Shown: piece after piece, positions 1-7,892 of the stretch | Position numbering within the stretch: the stretch's first letter is position 1 | How the letters are laid out: every line of letters starts with the position of its first letter | NCBI RefSeq assembly: GCF_016919405.1 | Contig: NZ_CP070353.1 | Location: 496,001 to 560,000 of the forward strand | DNA from: Ensifer sp. PDNC004 | GTDB taxonomy: Bacteria; Pseudomonadota; Alphaproteobacteria; Rhizobiales; Rhizobiaceae | Length of the DNA stretch: 64,000 nt | Direction: 5' to 3' | Translations under genes and position numbers: made by a program | Notes under the pieces: model-generated | What the model was told of the DNA's origin: nothing | Seen by the model: the letters and a program-made list of their open reading frames with translations, nothing else | Database searches by the model: none

Positions 1-1
1 C

Positions 2-616
2 AAGGCGGAGTTGGCGCGGGCGGACTTGCATGCCACCGATCCTGATGCGAGCGACCGGGGGGCGGCGCGCAACTGGCTTGCACAATGCCAGTGGTTTGAA
101 AAGTTCCTCACCGAATGCTGGAGCGCAGAATGCGAACGGGTCGAGCTTGACGGGGGGGATAGCTGCAGACAGCCGGATAGCTCCGATCTTCGTCGGTGGA
201 ATGCAGAAAGGCGACTGGTAAGAATGTTAGAGCTGCGCTGGCGCAATCCGAAAAATAAGCGAGGATAGGGCAGGGTCGGGATTGGCTCCAGCAGCCCGTC
301 GCCAGCAATTGATCGTGCAGGAAGGCGTGATCCGGAACCCGGAATCGGTGACCCGGCTGGGGGGACGAAGGACACAGCGGTCCTGCACACTCTTACGGAG
401 CAACTGCGTGATCTCGAATGCCTTTGCGAAGCCAAAGCCGAAGTGATACGCGCTCACCGCCACGCCGCCGACTCGGCTGTCTCCACCCCGGCGGATGCGA
501 AAAGCTGGCTCGAACTTTGCGAACGTTACCAAAGTATCGTCGATCAGTGTTGGCAGGCCGAATGCGAACGTCGAGATTGCGATGCCCGAGCTGGAATGCT
601 CCGTCCACCTAGCTGA
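2..616 (+). pseudogene. Two-repeat Cys/Trp-rich protein, 5' end outside window, two homopolymer frameshifts
   Basis: The frame enters from outside the window and holds two copies of a roughly 50-residue repeat. Copy 1 (about 2-160) reads WLAQCQWFEKFLTECW then SAECER. Copy 2 (about 430-580) reads WLELCERYQSIVDQCW then QAECER. Both follow a KAE..RA..HA.D stretch. Read literally, frame 1 ends at TAG 266-268 and copy 2 has no ATG, GTG or TTG start. Dropping one A from the A5 run at 251-255 and adding one G to the G6 run at 359-364 joins them through a protein-like linker (ARRQQLIVQEGVIRNPESV) and restores the frame. I infer one gene with two compensating indels, either decayed or carrying sequencing errors. 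The function is not recognised. Confidence 0.55.
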
Positions 617-682
617 ATCTTTGCCGGACTGCAGCCGGACAACCGGGGGCGACTGTTATCAATCCGAAAAGGCGATAGTTTG

Positions 683-934
683 ATGGACAAGGCTATTGAG
701 GCGATGCTGGACGCGTTCATTGCCGCAGACCGGCCCAGCATGCTCCTGGCGAACGAAATTGAGGTCGCACTGGATGATGCCTACCCGGATAACGACTATG
801 TCCAGGATTTGGTAGGCATGCTTGCCATGTATCGTCCGGAAGGCGGCGAAGGCGGCGAATTTCTTTACGATGCCGAGGCGATCCGGGCCAAACTGGTGCG
901 CGAAAGGGACTATTTATCCGCGCTGGCCAATTGA
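683..934 (+). CDS. Small acidic protein of unknown function
   Basis: An 83-residue acidic protein beginning MDKAIEAMLDAFIAAD. A TTG lies directly upstream at 680, but ATG 683 is the better start; the ribosome binding site is weak. It has no signal peptide, membrane segment or recognised motif and looks like a small cytosolic helical protein (DAFIAAD, YVQDLVGMLAMY). It follows the broken repeat gene with a short gap, and the next possible ORF begins near its stop codon. Codon use fits a real gene. Function unknown. Confidence 0.55.
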   Translation: MDKAIEAMLDAFIAADRPSMLLANEIEVALDDAYPDNDYVQDLVGMLAMYRPEGGEGGEFLYDAEAIRAKLVRERDYLSALAN

Positions 935-966
935 GAAATGAACCGGCCGAAGACTGGGGCGCTCGC

Positions 967-1239
967 ATGGTCAATCCGAACACGATGAAGACGATGGCGC
1001 CGGAAACGGCCGCGCGCATTCGGTCTTATGTCAATGAGCATCCCGAGCTTCGGGACATTATTCAGTTCAATGGCAAGATGCTTAGCCGGTGCGGGCTTTG
1101 CAGGCGAAGCGGGACCAGGTTGAACGTTGAGACGGGGCTTCGTGCTATAGGAGGCGCTTCCGGCTCTTTGGCCAGAGAGAAGCGAGACGACGCGAATGGC
1201 GGCACCCTCCAGGACCTGCTAAGAGCAGGCATTCCATAG
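967..1239 (+). CDS. Doubtful small ORF upstream of the amidohydrolase
   Basis: About 90 residues starting MVNPNTMKTMAPETAARIRS. The first half (ETAARIRSYVNEHPELRDII) reads like helical protein. The second half, after GLCRRSG, is rich in Gly and Arg and looks like chance translation. A TTG at 931 overlapping the previous stop would add 12 residues. It may be a real short gene, a 3'-decayed remnant, or non-coding leader of the amidohydrolase. No function can be given. Confidence 0.25.
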   Translation: MVNPNTMKTMAPETAARIRSYVNEHPELRDIIQFNGKMLSRCGLCRRSGTRLNVETGLRAIGGASGSLAREKRDDANGGTLQDLLRAGIP

Positions 1240-1250
1240 GAGGGGTGTGA

Positions 1251-2405
1251 ATGTTTCTGATCGATCGTGAACTCGAGGCGCTCACTGCCTTTCGGCGTGA
1301 CCTGCACCGGCGGCCGGAGGTGTCTGGCGAGGAGCGGCAGACGGCGGAGACGATCGCTGCGGCGCTGGCCGAGACGAGGCCCGATGCTATCATGACGGGC
1401 CTTGGCGGGCATGGGGTAGCGGCGATCTATGAGGCCAGAGAGCCGGGGCCGACGGTCATGGTGCGCGCCGAGCTCGACGGGCTGCCGATCGAGGAGATCT
1501 CGGAGATCGCACATCGCTCGGAGATCAACGGCAAGGGCCATCTTTGTGGCCACGACGGACACATGACGATCCTGATGGCGCTTGCCAGGGGATTGGGGCG
1601 CGAGCGGCCGGCGAAGGGCCGGGCGATCCTCATGTTCCAGCCGGCGGAGGAGAATGGTGCCGGGGCGGCAGCCGTGCTTGCCGATCCGAAATTTGCCGAG
1701 ATCAAGCCGGATCTGGCCTTCTCGCTGCACAATTTTCCGGGCCTCGGTTTCGGCCATGCGGCGCTTCGGTCAGGGCCGGTCAATTGCGCCTCGCGCGGCA
1801 TGCGGATTTCGCTTTCGGGCAAGACGGCGCATGCCTCGACGCCGGAAGACGGCATCGCACCGACCTTTGCTGTCGCGTCGCTGCTTTCCGGGCTGACGGC
1901 GCTCGGCAACAACGGGCCGCTCGACGAAAATTATACGCTTGTGACGGTGACCCATGCCCGCCTTGGCGAGGCAGCTTTCGGCATCAGCCCCGGCTATGCC
2001 GAGATCTGGGCGACGCTTCGGACGCTGACCGACGAGCGTATGGCCGATCTCGTCGCCCGCGCCGAAGCGCTGGTTGCCGAACAGGCGGGCGCTGCGGGGC
2101 TGAAGGTCACGATCGGCTATGAGGACGTGTTTCACCAGTGCAGCAACGCGGAGGTCGCCGTCGCCGCGCTCGAGCGCGCCATGGACGAGGAGGGCGTGAG
2201 CCACGACACGGGCGAGGGCGTGCTGCCGATGAAGGGGTCGGAGGATTTCGGGCTCTTCGGCCGGGTGGCGCCATCGGCGATGTTCTTTCTGGGGGCCGGC
2301 GAAAACCACGCACGGCTGCACAATTCGGACTATGACTTTCCCGACGATCTGATCGGCATCGGCGCCAGCGTGTTCATGCGGGCGATCCGCAACGAACTGG
2401 GGTGA
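1251..2405 (+). CDS. M20 family metallopeptidase / amidohydrolase (hippurate- or N-acyl-amino-acid-hydrolase type)
   Basis: A 384-residue cytosolic zinc enzyme of the M20D/amidohydrolase group, whose members hydrolyse N-acyl or amide bonds of amino acids and auxin conjugates. Visible motifs are RAELDGLP at about 72-79, CGHDGH at 99-104 (metal-binding His and Asp) and QPAEENGAGA at about 130-139 (catalytic Glu). The dimerisation-domain motif SGKTAHAS follows, and MKGSEDFG lies near the C-terminus. Length is normal. ATG 1251 has a strong site (AGGAGGGG) just upstream. It stands alone in orientation with small unknown genes, so the substrate cannot be named. Confidence 0.9.
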   Translation: MFLIDRELEALTAFRRDLHRRPEVSGEERQTAETIAAALAETRPDAIMTGLGGHGVAAIYEAREPGPTVMVRAELDGLPIEEISEIAHRSEINGKGHLCGHDGHMTILMALARGLGRERPAKGRAILMFQPAEENGAGAAAVLADPKFAEIKPDLAFSLHNFPGLGFGHAALRSGPVNCASRGMRISLSGKTAHASTPEDGIAPTFAVASLLSGLTALGNNGPLDENYTLVTVTHARLGEAAFGISPGYAEIWATLRTLTDERMADLVARAEALVAEQAGAAGLKVTIGYEDVFHQCSNAEVAVAALERAMDEEGVSHDTGEGVLPMKGSEDFGLFGRVAPSAMFFLGAGENHARLHNSDYDFPDDLIGIGASVFMRAIRNELG

Positions 2406-2520
2406 GGGTAGGCGGCGGAAGGCCGCTTGCACGATCGCCGCGGTGACGGCACTCTCTGGCAATTAACAACGGACCGCCGTTTTGTGCGGCGTCCGGATTT
2501 GCCTTCCGGGGGAGCAGGAG

Positions 2521-2802
2521 ATGAGGCATTTCAGCTTTCGCGTAGCGCTTTGCCTGGTAATTGCCATGGCGGGGCTGGCGACCGCTCATGCGGCGGATAA
2601 GCCGGCTGTGGATGCCGTTCCTGAACCGCAGCAGACCGAGAATGCAAGCCTTGAGGCTTTCATCAAGGCCAATCCGGATTGCCTTGAATTCACCGATCAG
2701 TGCTCGCACTGCGCGGTCGTCAATGGCGTTGCCCAATGCTCGACGGCGGAGATCGCCTGCATCAGCCAAGAGAACCGATGCACGAAGCGGGCGAGCAAAT
2801 AG
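2521..2802 (+). CDS. Small exported cysteine-rich protein
   Basis: A 93-residue protein with a clear Sec signal peptide (MRHFSFRVALCLVIAMAGLA, cleavage near AHAAD). The mature part has six Cys in PDCLEF, DQCSHCAV, AQCSTA, IACIS and NRCTKR, suggesting disulfides in the periplasm. A GGAGCAGGAG site lies directly before ATG 2521, so upstream in-frame alternatives are unlikely. It follows the amidohydrolase by 115 bases. No family recognised. Confidence 0.75.
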   Translation: MRHFSFRVALCLVIAMAGLATAHAADKPAVDAVPEPQQTENASLEAFIKANPDCLEFTDQCSHCAVVNGVAQCSTAEIACISQENRCTKRASK

Positions 2803-3026
2803 AGCGCGACGATTAGGCCTTTTTGCGGGAGCGCAGGGGATCGGGTTGGGGTCCCGGAAGTCGCTTACCTGTCGGTATTGCGACGGAGCGCCCAAGAGAT
2901 GCTTGCGAAGCCGTGAGGGCGCCACAAACGTTTGAGGCCGGCTCTGGTTTCCTGCCTATTCCTCTACGAAACGAGGCGCGATTGGCGAATGTCGCACGAA
3001 GTCCGCTCTTCCAGCGGCCGGACCTG

Positions 3027-3233
3027 TTATCGACGTCTCCAGGTTCTGTACCCAAACGTTAGGCACGCATCAAGCGCAGGGCCGAGGGGCACCACCACAG
3101 CAAGACCGGCAGCGACCTTTACCCAGAACGACGAGTCCGGAAGAGCTTGATCAATCCATTTTGAAACCAGCAGCACAAACGCGATGCCGACTGCGGCACG
3201 GAAGACTTCGAACGTCTTGGACTTTTCGGACAT
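3027..3233 (-). CDS. Small membrane protein
   Basis: A 68-residue protein on the minus strand with two hydrophobic stretches, AAVGIAFVLLVSKWI and VAAGLAVVVPLGPALDA, and a basic C-terminus (RTWRRR). ATG at 3233 is preceded by GAGG about eight bases upstream. It is the first of several small minus-strand membrane or exported genes (3.0-5.0 kb) left of the phage structural genes, which look like cargo. Function unknown. Confidence 0.6.
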   Translation of the reverse strand: MSEKSKTFEVFRAAVGIAFVLLVSKWIDQALPDSSFWVKVAAGLAVVVPLGPALDACLTFGYRTWRRR

Positions 3234-3463
3234 CGGATGACCTCGGCGATGTGAGCACGTTTGACAATTGCACGCTGAGGGCGAGTTGTCGAAACTGTAG
3301 AGTGACCGGCCTGGACCACCTGAGCGAGTTTACAGAATCGCTATCCGAATTAGCGCCGGGCCAGGATCAACGGCTCGGCCCAGGGATCGAACCTGACCAA
3401 ACAACATCAGCTTACGCAACCACTGGGGCCCTTTAGGGGCTCGCAGGTGACAAGGAGAGTGCG

Positions 3464-3835
3464 ATGAATTTTCTAATCAATCAGGGCTTGAAGCGGGTCG
3501 GAAGGAAGCTTGGCAAGTCGATGTTTAACGATACCCTCAACGTGCCCGAGGCCTATGCCGACAGGATTGCCCAGGAATTTGGCAATGAGTGGCACGATGC
3601 CTATGAAATCTACCGCCAGAATCCTGAATTCTGGGAAGGGGCATACGGGAAGGACGCGCAGGAACTCAAAGGAGCCCCGAGAATGACTCCACTGTCCCGG
3701 ACATCTCGACTGCCGGAAACACCTGCCCCAGAAAAACCTGCCGGTGAAATGGAGTCCACCGGGCGCGGCTTTTGGGAAAACCTATTCCCTGGCCGCTCCT
3801 CGCTGCGAGAGGCACAAGGCCGGTGGCGCGAATAA
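3464..3835 (+). CDS. Hypothetical protein, possibly phage cargo
   Basis: A 123-residue protein with a good site (AAGGAG) before ATG 3464. The N-terminus is basic and helical (GLKRVGRKLGKSMF), followed by an acidic aromatic stretch (EFGNEWHDAYEIYRQ), a Pro-rich linker (LPETPAPEKPAGE) and a WENLFPGRSSL tail. It has no signal peptide or membrane segment. It converges with the paralogous minus-strand membrane pair that ends at 3860. A link with that pair, for example toxin and immunity, is only a positional guess. Confidence 0.6.
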   Translation: MNFLINQGLKRVGRKLGKSMFNDTLNVPEAYADRIAQEFGNEWHDAYEIYRQNPEFWEGAYGKDAQELKGAPRMTPLSRTSRLPETPAPEKPAGEMESTGRGFWENLFPGRSSLREAQGRWRE

Positions 3836-3859
3836 ATCTGCGACGTCAGCCGCTCTTCG

Positions 3860-4156
3860 CTAAAACCCGCGGGTTACCGTCAGGTATGCGACAAGGCACA
3901 GAACCCAGAAAAGCGCGGCTGCGACCATGCTCATGTCGGAATTCAGGAGGAAGCGTCCGTCCTCCTGGCGCTTCAGGCCCAGCCAGTTGAAGCCGCTGCC
4001 CGAGGCATAGATATCTTCGACCTGTACCCGACCGAAGCTGAACAGTGGCACGATGAAACGTGCCACGCGGTGCAGCAAAAAGCCGACGACGATGATATCG
4101 AGAATATTGAAGGCGACCCCGGCGATCGCGTCCAATGCAACGCCTACTTTTTTCAC
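3860..4156 (-). CDS. Small membrane protein, paralog of the overlapping upstream gene
   Basis: A 98-residue inner-membrane protein with predicted helices AFNILDIIVVGFLLH and MVAAALFWVLCLVAYL. It shares LFSFGR, GLKR, GR.L and a TRGF/VRGF ending with the protein at 4153-4476, so the two are tandem duplicates. The start overlaps the stop of the upstream gene by four bases (ATGA), indicating translational coupling. The conserved loop between the helices (FSFGR..V...Y....GF...GLKR) is the likely functional part. Function unknown. Confidence 0.65.
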   Translation of the reverse strand: MKKVGVALDAIAGVAFNILDIIVVGFLLHRVARFIVPLFSFGRVQVEDIYASGSGFNWLGLKRQEDGRFLLNSDMSMVAAALFWVLCLVAYLTVTRGF

Positions 4157-4476
4157 GCTCCAAATCCCCTAACGGTAAAGCCGATGGCGGCGAGGCACAG
4201 TGCCCAGAAGCAGAGGGCCACGATCTTTGCGGCGTCTGCGCTCATCAACAGACGTCCACCCGCCTCACGTTTCAGACCGAACCGACTAAATCCGGGCTGA
4301 TTGTCGTAGAAACCTTCGATGACAAGCCGGCCGAAGCTGAAAAGGCGAACAATGAGGCGGGTAGTTCCATAAAGGAAAAACTCGGCAACCAGCCAACCGA
4401 TGTTGTCCATCGTCAGCCAGAAGGCGCTATCGAGCGCGAGCATTTCGAACCATCGCTTCTTGCTTTGCTTTTCCAT
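4153..4476 (-). CDS. Small membrane protein, first of a tandem paralogous pair
   Basis: A 107-residue protein starting MEKQSKKRWFEML, with an AGGAG site about seven bases before the start. The hydrophobic parts are WLVAEFFLYGTTRLIV and IVALCFWALCLAAIGF. Its central LFSFGR..IEGFYDN...F..FGLKREAGG region aligns without gaps to the downstream gene. The pair forms a two-gene operon transcribed away from the phage capsid genes. No known family recognised. Confidence 0.7.
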   Translation of the reverse strand: MEKQSKKRWFEMLALDSAFWLTMDNIGWLVAEFFLYGTTRLIVRLFSFGRLVIEGFYDNQPGFSRFGLKREAGGRLLMSADAAKIVALCFWALCLAAIGFTVRGFGA

Positions 4477-4556
4477 CGCGAACTCCTGCTGGAAAAATCT
4501 TCAGGGCCTCACGGTTATGCCCGGTTAAGTGGCATCTCTTCTTCGGCTTCGCATAA

Positions 4557-4584
4557 CGGTAGCGCGGAACAAAAGCAGAATCAA
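4557..4584 (+). repeat. 28-bp direct repeat, left copy
   Basis: The stretch CGGTAGCGCGGAACAAAAGC continues with AGAATCAA. It recurs at 5200-5227 with one difference in 28 bases. The copies bracket the complete minus-strand exported-protein gene at 4610-5020, as expected if a cassette was gained, or could be lost, by recombination at the repeat. Confidence 0.8.
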
Positions 4585-4609
4585 TCCCTCGCGCAGGCGG
4601 TCGTTCTGG

Positions 4610-5020
4610 CTAATGGAGGCTTTCGAGCGCGATGTAGAGTGTGCCGAGTTTCAGGCGGCCGGTGTCTGTCTTGTAATAGAGCGCTTCGCCATGAGGGCGG
4701 CCGCTTGCGACGGAGGTCTCGTAAGTTCCATCCGCGAAGAAGCAGCAGGGATTGTCGCCATCCCACGACGACGCAACACGCAGGCGGTAGCTTTCGTAGC
4801 CCATGAAGAAGCGCAAGCCGATTTCATAATCGCCGACCGTGAGGGTGCAGATGCTTTCATTGCCGCACCAGTTCGTCGCGTGATCGAAGGTCTTGTCGTC
4901 CTTGAGCAGGAAGGCCTTGACGAGGTTGCGCGGTTTGCCGAACTGGCCGTCCGCCGATGCGGGCGAAATCGCGGCGGCGAGAAGCAGGGCTGACAATACC
5001 AAGCTCGATCGTCTTCTCAT
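4610..5020 (-). CDS. Exported protein of unknown function, bracketed by direct repeats
   Basis: A 136-residue protein beginning MRRRSSLVLSALLLAAAISP with cleavage near ASADG, so secreted to the periplasm. ATG 5020 has a GAGGA site; a longer frame from 5068 would bury the signal peptide. The mature part has Cys in NWCGNESICTL and NPCCFF, and a C-terminus GTLYIALESLH. It lies between the two 28-bp repeats and reads opposite to the phage genes, as expected for a lysogenic-conversion cassette. No family recognised. Confidence 0.7.
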   Translation of the reverse strand: MRRRSSLVLSALLLAAAISPASADGQFGKPRNLVKAFLLKDDKTFDHATNWCGNESICTLTVGDYEIGLRFFMGYESYRLRVASSWDGDNPCCFFADGTYETSVASGRPHGEALYYKTDTGRLKLGTLYIALESLH

Positions 5021-5199
5021 GGGTTCCTCGTTCGATAGACGCGCACGTCTGTGACTGGTGCCGGCCATCCGCTCCGATCACCACTTGCGCCGGGACCGGC
5101 ATCCGGACAGAGGCGTTTGATGCTGAAACGGCTGGGAAGGCATCTTCGTTTGGTTATTGCAATGTGACCTGGAGTGGCAAACTGCTCCAGCTCGCACAG

Positions 5200-5227
5200 C
5201 GGTGGCGCGGAACAAAAGCAGAATCAA
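5200..5227 (+). repeat. 28-bp direct repeat, right copy
   Basis: Second copy of the repeat at 4557-4584, 27 of 28 bases identical. It sits about 60 bases upstream of the first phage structural-cluster gene and may mark the left junction of the retained phage module. Confidence 0.8.
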
Positions 5228-5286
5228 GGCAGCGTTCGACGAAAATTTCGATCGAAAGCGACGGCTCTCCAACCGAGGTCAAAAGC

Positions 5287-5523
5287 ATGAAACCAGAGGA
5301 ACGGGCGGCGGCTGCGCGCGACATTCTCGACGTGCGCTTTTTCGACGACATCATGAACGAGCTGGAATGGGCGGCAATCAACGGCTGCATCCATGCCGGC
5401 CTTACCGACGACACCGGCCGGGCGGCCTATGCCGCCGAGGCCCGCGCCATCCGAAACTTCCGGGCCAAGCTCAAGTTCCTGACGGAACAAGCCAAGGCCG
5501 ACGGCAAGGGCGCACCCGCCTGA
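5287..5523 (+). CDS. Small phage protein upstream of the scaffold gene
   Basis: A 78-residue helical protein, MKPEERAAAARDILDVRFFD, with an upstream GAGG. No membrane segment. It is the first gene of the collinear plus-strand phage cluster and is followed 79 bases later by the scaffold gene. In related podovirus-like genomes a short protein of this kind often sits between portal and scaffold genes; here the portal gene is missing. Specific function unknown. Confidence 0.65.
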   Translation: MKPEERAAAARDILDVRFFDDIMNELEWAAINGCIHAGLTDDTGRAAYAAEARAIRNFRAKLKFLTEQAKADGKGAPA

Positions 5524-5602
5524 CGGGCAAGCGCTTTTATTGGGCATTCCTAAGCGGAAGCAACCGCGTGCGAATGTCTTTTTTACTCAAGAAGGTCACG
5601 CC

Positions 5603-6556
5603 ATGACGAACGATAGTGCCAACCTGCCATTTGGCGGGAGCAAAACCGTTGATCCCGCAACCGGGCTTGACGATGCCGACCTCGATTTCTGGGAGCCCGA
5701 AGACGACGAGGCCAACCTGGAGCAGGGAGAGCTGAACGAGTACGGAGCGGACGACATTCGCGGCGAAGGCCACGACGACCCGCAATATTCCGACGACGAG
5801 CCGAGCGAGCCTGACGAGGACGCGGCGGCCAACGACGCCGCGGATTTTCTGGTCGTGCTCAAGGGCGGCGAGGAGGTGCCGTTTTCCGAGTTGAAGCTCG
5901 GTTACATGCGGGACCGCGACTATCGCCACAAGACGCAGGACATCGCCAATCGCGGGCGGGCGCTTGAAGGCATGGCAAGCCGGGTGGCGCAATCGGCCAA
6001 TGCCTTTGCCAATCTCATCGCCAGCCAGATCCCGCCCGAGCCGCCGGAACATATGGCCGCCCTCGACCCGGACGGCTATCGCCGGCAATGGGCGCTGCAC
6101 CAGGCGGGGCTCGACAGGATCGACGAGATCCTCTCGATTGCCGAGGCGCCGGCGACGGTCGTGGAGGCGCTGGCGGATGCGGCGAGCGACGAACAGCTCG
6201 AGGCGGAAAACGCCAAGCTGATCGAAGCCTTTCCCGAGATCGCCGATGGCGAGGGGCGGCTTTCCTTCTTCGCCGGCGCCTTCGACGTGGCCGAAGCACT
6301 CGGCTTTTCCGAAGCCGAGGTGCGCGAGGTCACTGACCATCGCCTGTTCAAGCTCGCCCACTATGCCCGTCTCGGCCTCGCGGCCGAGCAGGCCAAGAAA
6401 CGGGCGATGAGCAAGCTGCAGAGGGCGGCAGCGCCAGTGGCGAGGCCAAGGCCGGCCGGCAAGGCCGGGCAGGCACCGGGGCGGAGCCGGGAAGCGATGA
6501 AGCGGCTCACAAAAAGCGGCTCGATCCGCGACGCGATGGGCGTCGACTTCGACTGA
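5603..6556 (+). CDS. Phage capsid scaffolding protein (probable)
   Basis: A 317-residue protein. The first 80 residues are very acidic (WEPEDDEANLEQGELNEYG, DDEPSEPDEDAA), followed by FLVVLKGGEEVPFSELKLGY and then long Ala/Glu/Arg helices. The C-terminus is basic (KLQRAAAPVARPRPAGKAG). An acidic coiled protein with a basic tail just before the major capsid gene is typical of a scaffold, whose tail binds capsid subunits during procapsid assembly. ATG 5603 is chosen over an upstream in-frame start because of the AAGAAGG site. Confidence 0.75.
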   Translation: MTNDSANLPFGGSKTVDPATGLDDADLDFWEPEDDEANLEQGELNEYGADDIRGEGHDDPQYSDDEPSEPDEDAAANDAADFLVVLKGGEEVPFSELKLGYMRDRDYRHKTQDIANRGRALEGMASRVAQSANAFANLIASQIPPEPPEHMAALDPDGYRRQWALHQAGLDRIDEILSIAEAPATVVEALADAASDEQLEAENAKLIEAFPEIADGEGRLSFFAGAFDVAEALGFSEAEVREVTDHRLFKLAHYARLGLAAEQAKKRAMSKLQRAAAPVARPRPAGKAGQAPGRSREAMKRLTKSGSIRDAMGVDFD

Positions 6557-6742
6557 TCCGCGTGAGGTCCTGCTGGAAATGCGTCACAAACAGAGTCCGG
6601 AAACCGATGCATCTCTTTGTTTTTGCTGATTGTTGGCGGTCTCCTTCTGCCGAAAATCTCCTGTCAAAATCGATCTGGCAGTGCGCGCGTCCTTTCCGGC
6701 GCGGGCGGTGCCGACCTATCTCAATCAATTAAGGACACTAGC

Positions 6743-7738
6743 ATGGCTGTCGTAGCAAACACCTTCACGACCTCCCAGGCCGTCGGCAACCGCGAGGAGC
6801 TCTCGGACGTCGTTTCCCGCATCACGCCCGAGGATACGCCGATCTATTCGCTGATCGAAAAGGGCAAGTGCAACACGCACCACCCGGAATGGGAGACGGA
6901 TGAACTGGCCGCTCCCGGCGAAAACATCCGCCAGGAAGGCGACGAATACACCTTCGGCGCCATCATCGCGCCGACCAGGCTCGGCAACTACACCCAGATT
7001 CTGCGCAAGGACTGGATCATCTCCGCGACCCAGGAGGTGGTGGCCGAAGCCGGCAACGTGCAGAAGCGCAAGTACCAGAAGCTGAAGAAGGGCGTGGAGA
7101 TCCGCAAGGACCTCGAATATGCGATCGCCGACACCAATGCTTCGGTCTCCGGCGCCACCCGCGAGTTCGGCTCGCTGCCGACGTGGTTGACCACCAACGT
7201 TTCGCGCGGGGCCGGCGGCGCCAATGGCGGCTACAACCCGACGACGGGGCTGACGGTGGCGCCGACCGATGGCACCCAGCGACCGTTCACCAAGGCGATC
7301 CTCGACCAGGTGATGCAGACGGGCTACCAGAACGGCGCCAACTTCCGCCACGTCTCGGTCTCGCCTTACGTCAAGAGCGTGTTCGTCACCTTCATGTCCG
7401 ACGCCAACGTGGCGCCGTTCCGCTACGCTGTTTCGCAAGGCGGCGAGCGCAACACGATCGTGGCGACCGCCGACTATTACGAAGGCCCGTTCGGCACCGT
7501 GATGATCCACCCGAACCGGGTGCAGGCGGGCAGCGCCAAGCTCGCGCGCAACGCCTACTTCCTCGACACCGACATGCTCTCCTTCCTCTGGCTGCGTGGC
7601 ATCCAGGAGGACAAGGCGGTGGCCAAGACTGGCGACGCCGATAAGGGCGTGATCATCGGCGAGGGCACGCTGAAGGTGCACAACGAAAAGGGCTTGGGCG
7701 TTGCGGCCGATTTGTTTGGGCTGAGTGCTGCGAGCTGA
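6743..7738 (+). CDS. Phage major capsid protein (SU10/DUF5309-like)
   Basis: A 331-residue HK97-fold-type coat protein. The N-terminus MAVVANTFTTSQAVGNREEL, the ITPEDTPIYSLI motif, and the later SPYVKSVFVTF, IVATADYYEGPFGTV and HPNRVQ segments match the SU10 major capsid family (DUF5309) as I know it. AAGGA lies seven bases before ATG 6743; a longer frame from 6617 is not needed. The last third of this gene plus its downstream hairpin recurs, decayed, at 10871-11380 and partly at 10008-10120. Confidence 0.88.
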   Translation: MAVVANTFTTSQAVGNREELSDVVSRITPEDTPIYSLIEKGKCNTHHPEWETDELAAPGENIRQEGDEYTFGAIIAPTRLGNYTQILRKDWIISATQEVVAEAGNVQKRKYQKLKKGVEIRKDLEYAIADTNASVSGATREFGSLPTWLTTNVSRGAGGANGGYNPTTGLTVAPTDGTQRPFTKAILDQVMQTGYQNGANFRHVSVSPYVKSVFVTFMSDANVAPFRYAVSQGGERNTIVATADYYEGPFGTVMIHPNRVQAGSAKLARNAYFLDTDMLSFLWLRGIQEDKAVAKTGDADKGVIIGEGTLKVHNEKGLGVAADLFGLSAAS

Positions 7739-7790
7739 TCGGAGAACCTCTCCCTCGCAGGCGTGAACCCGACCGCGGTGTTGGCAGCTT

Positions 7791-7817
7791 GAGCGGCTTC
7801 AAGGAGCCGCTCTTGTT
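7791..7817 (+). terminator. Hairpin after the capsid gene
   Basis: GAGCGGCT / AGCCGCTC form a perfect 8-bp stem around TCAAGG, followed by TTGTT. It would limit capsid-operon transcription into the inserted genes. A decayed copy is at 11330-11356. Confidence 0.6.
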
Positions 7818-7892
7818 CGTCGGCGCCTTTGCGGGCCACGCTCGCAATTGAAGGGACGCGTAAAAACGAAACCGAGCTATGAGAGGTACAAT

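Noticed and set aside
3361..3445. tRNA-like T-arm on the minus strand (CAGG-TTCGATC-CCTG)
   Set aside because: A 5-bp T-stem and T-loop fit, but no matching 7-bp acceptor stem, D-arm or anticodon arm could be drawn. At best a tRNA fragment left by an att site; not called.
3846..4806. Plus-strand frames across the small membrane-protein pair
   Set aside because: They overlap the two minus-strand paralogs, whose mutual similarity proves the coding strand.
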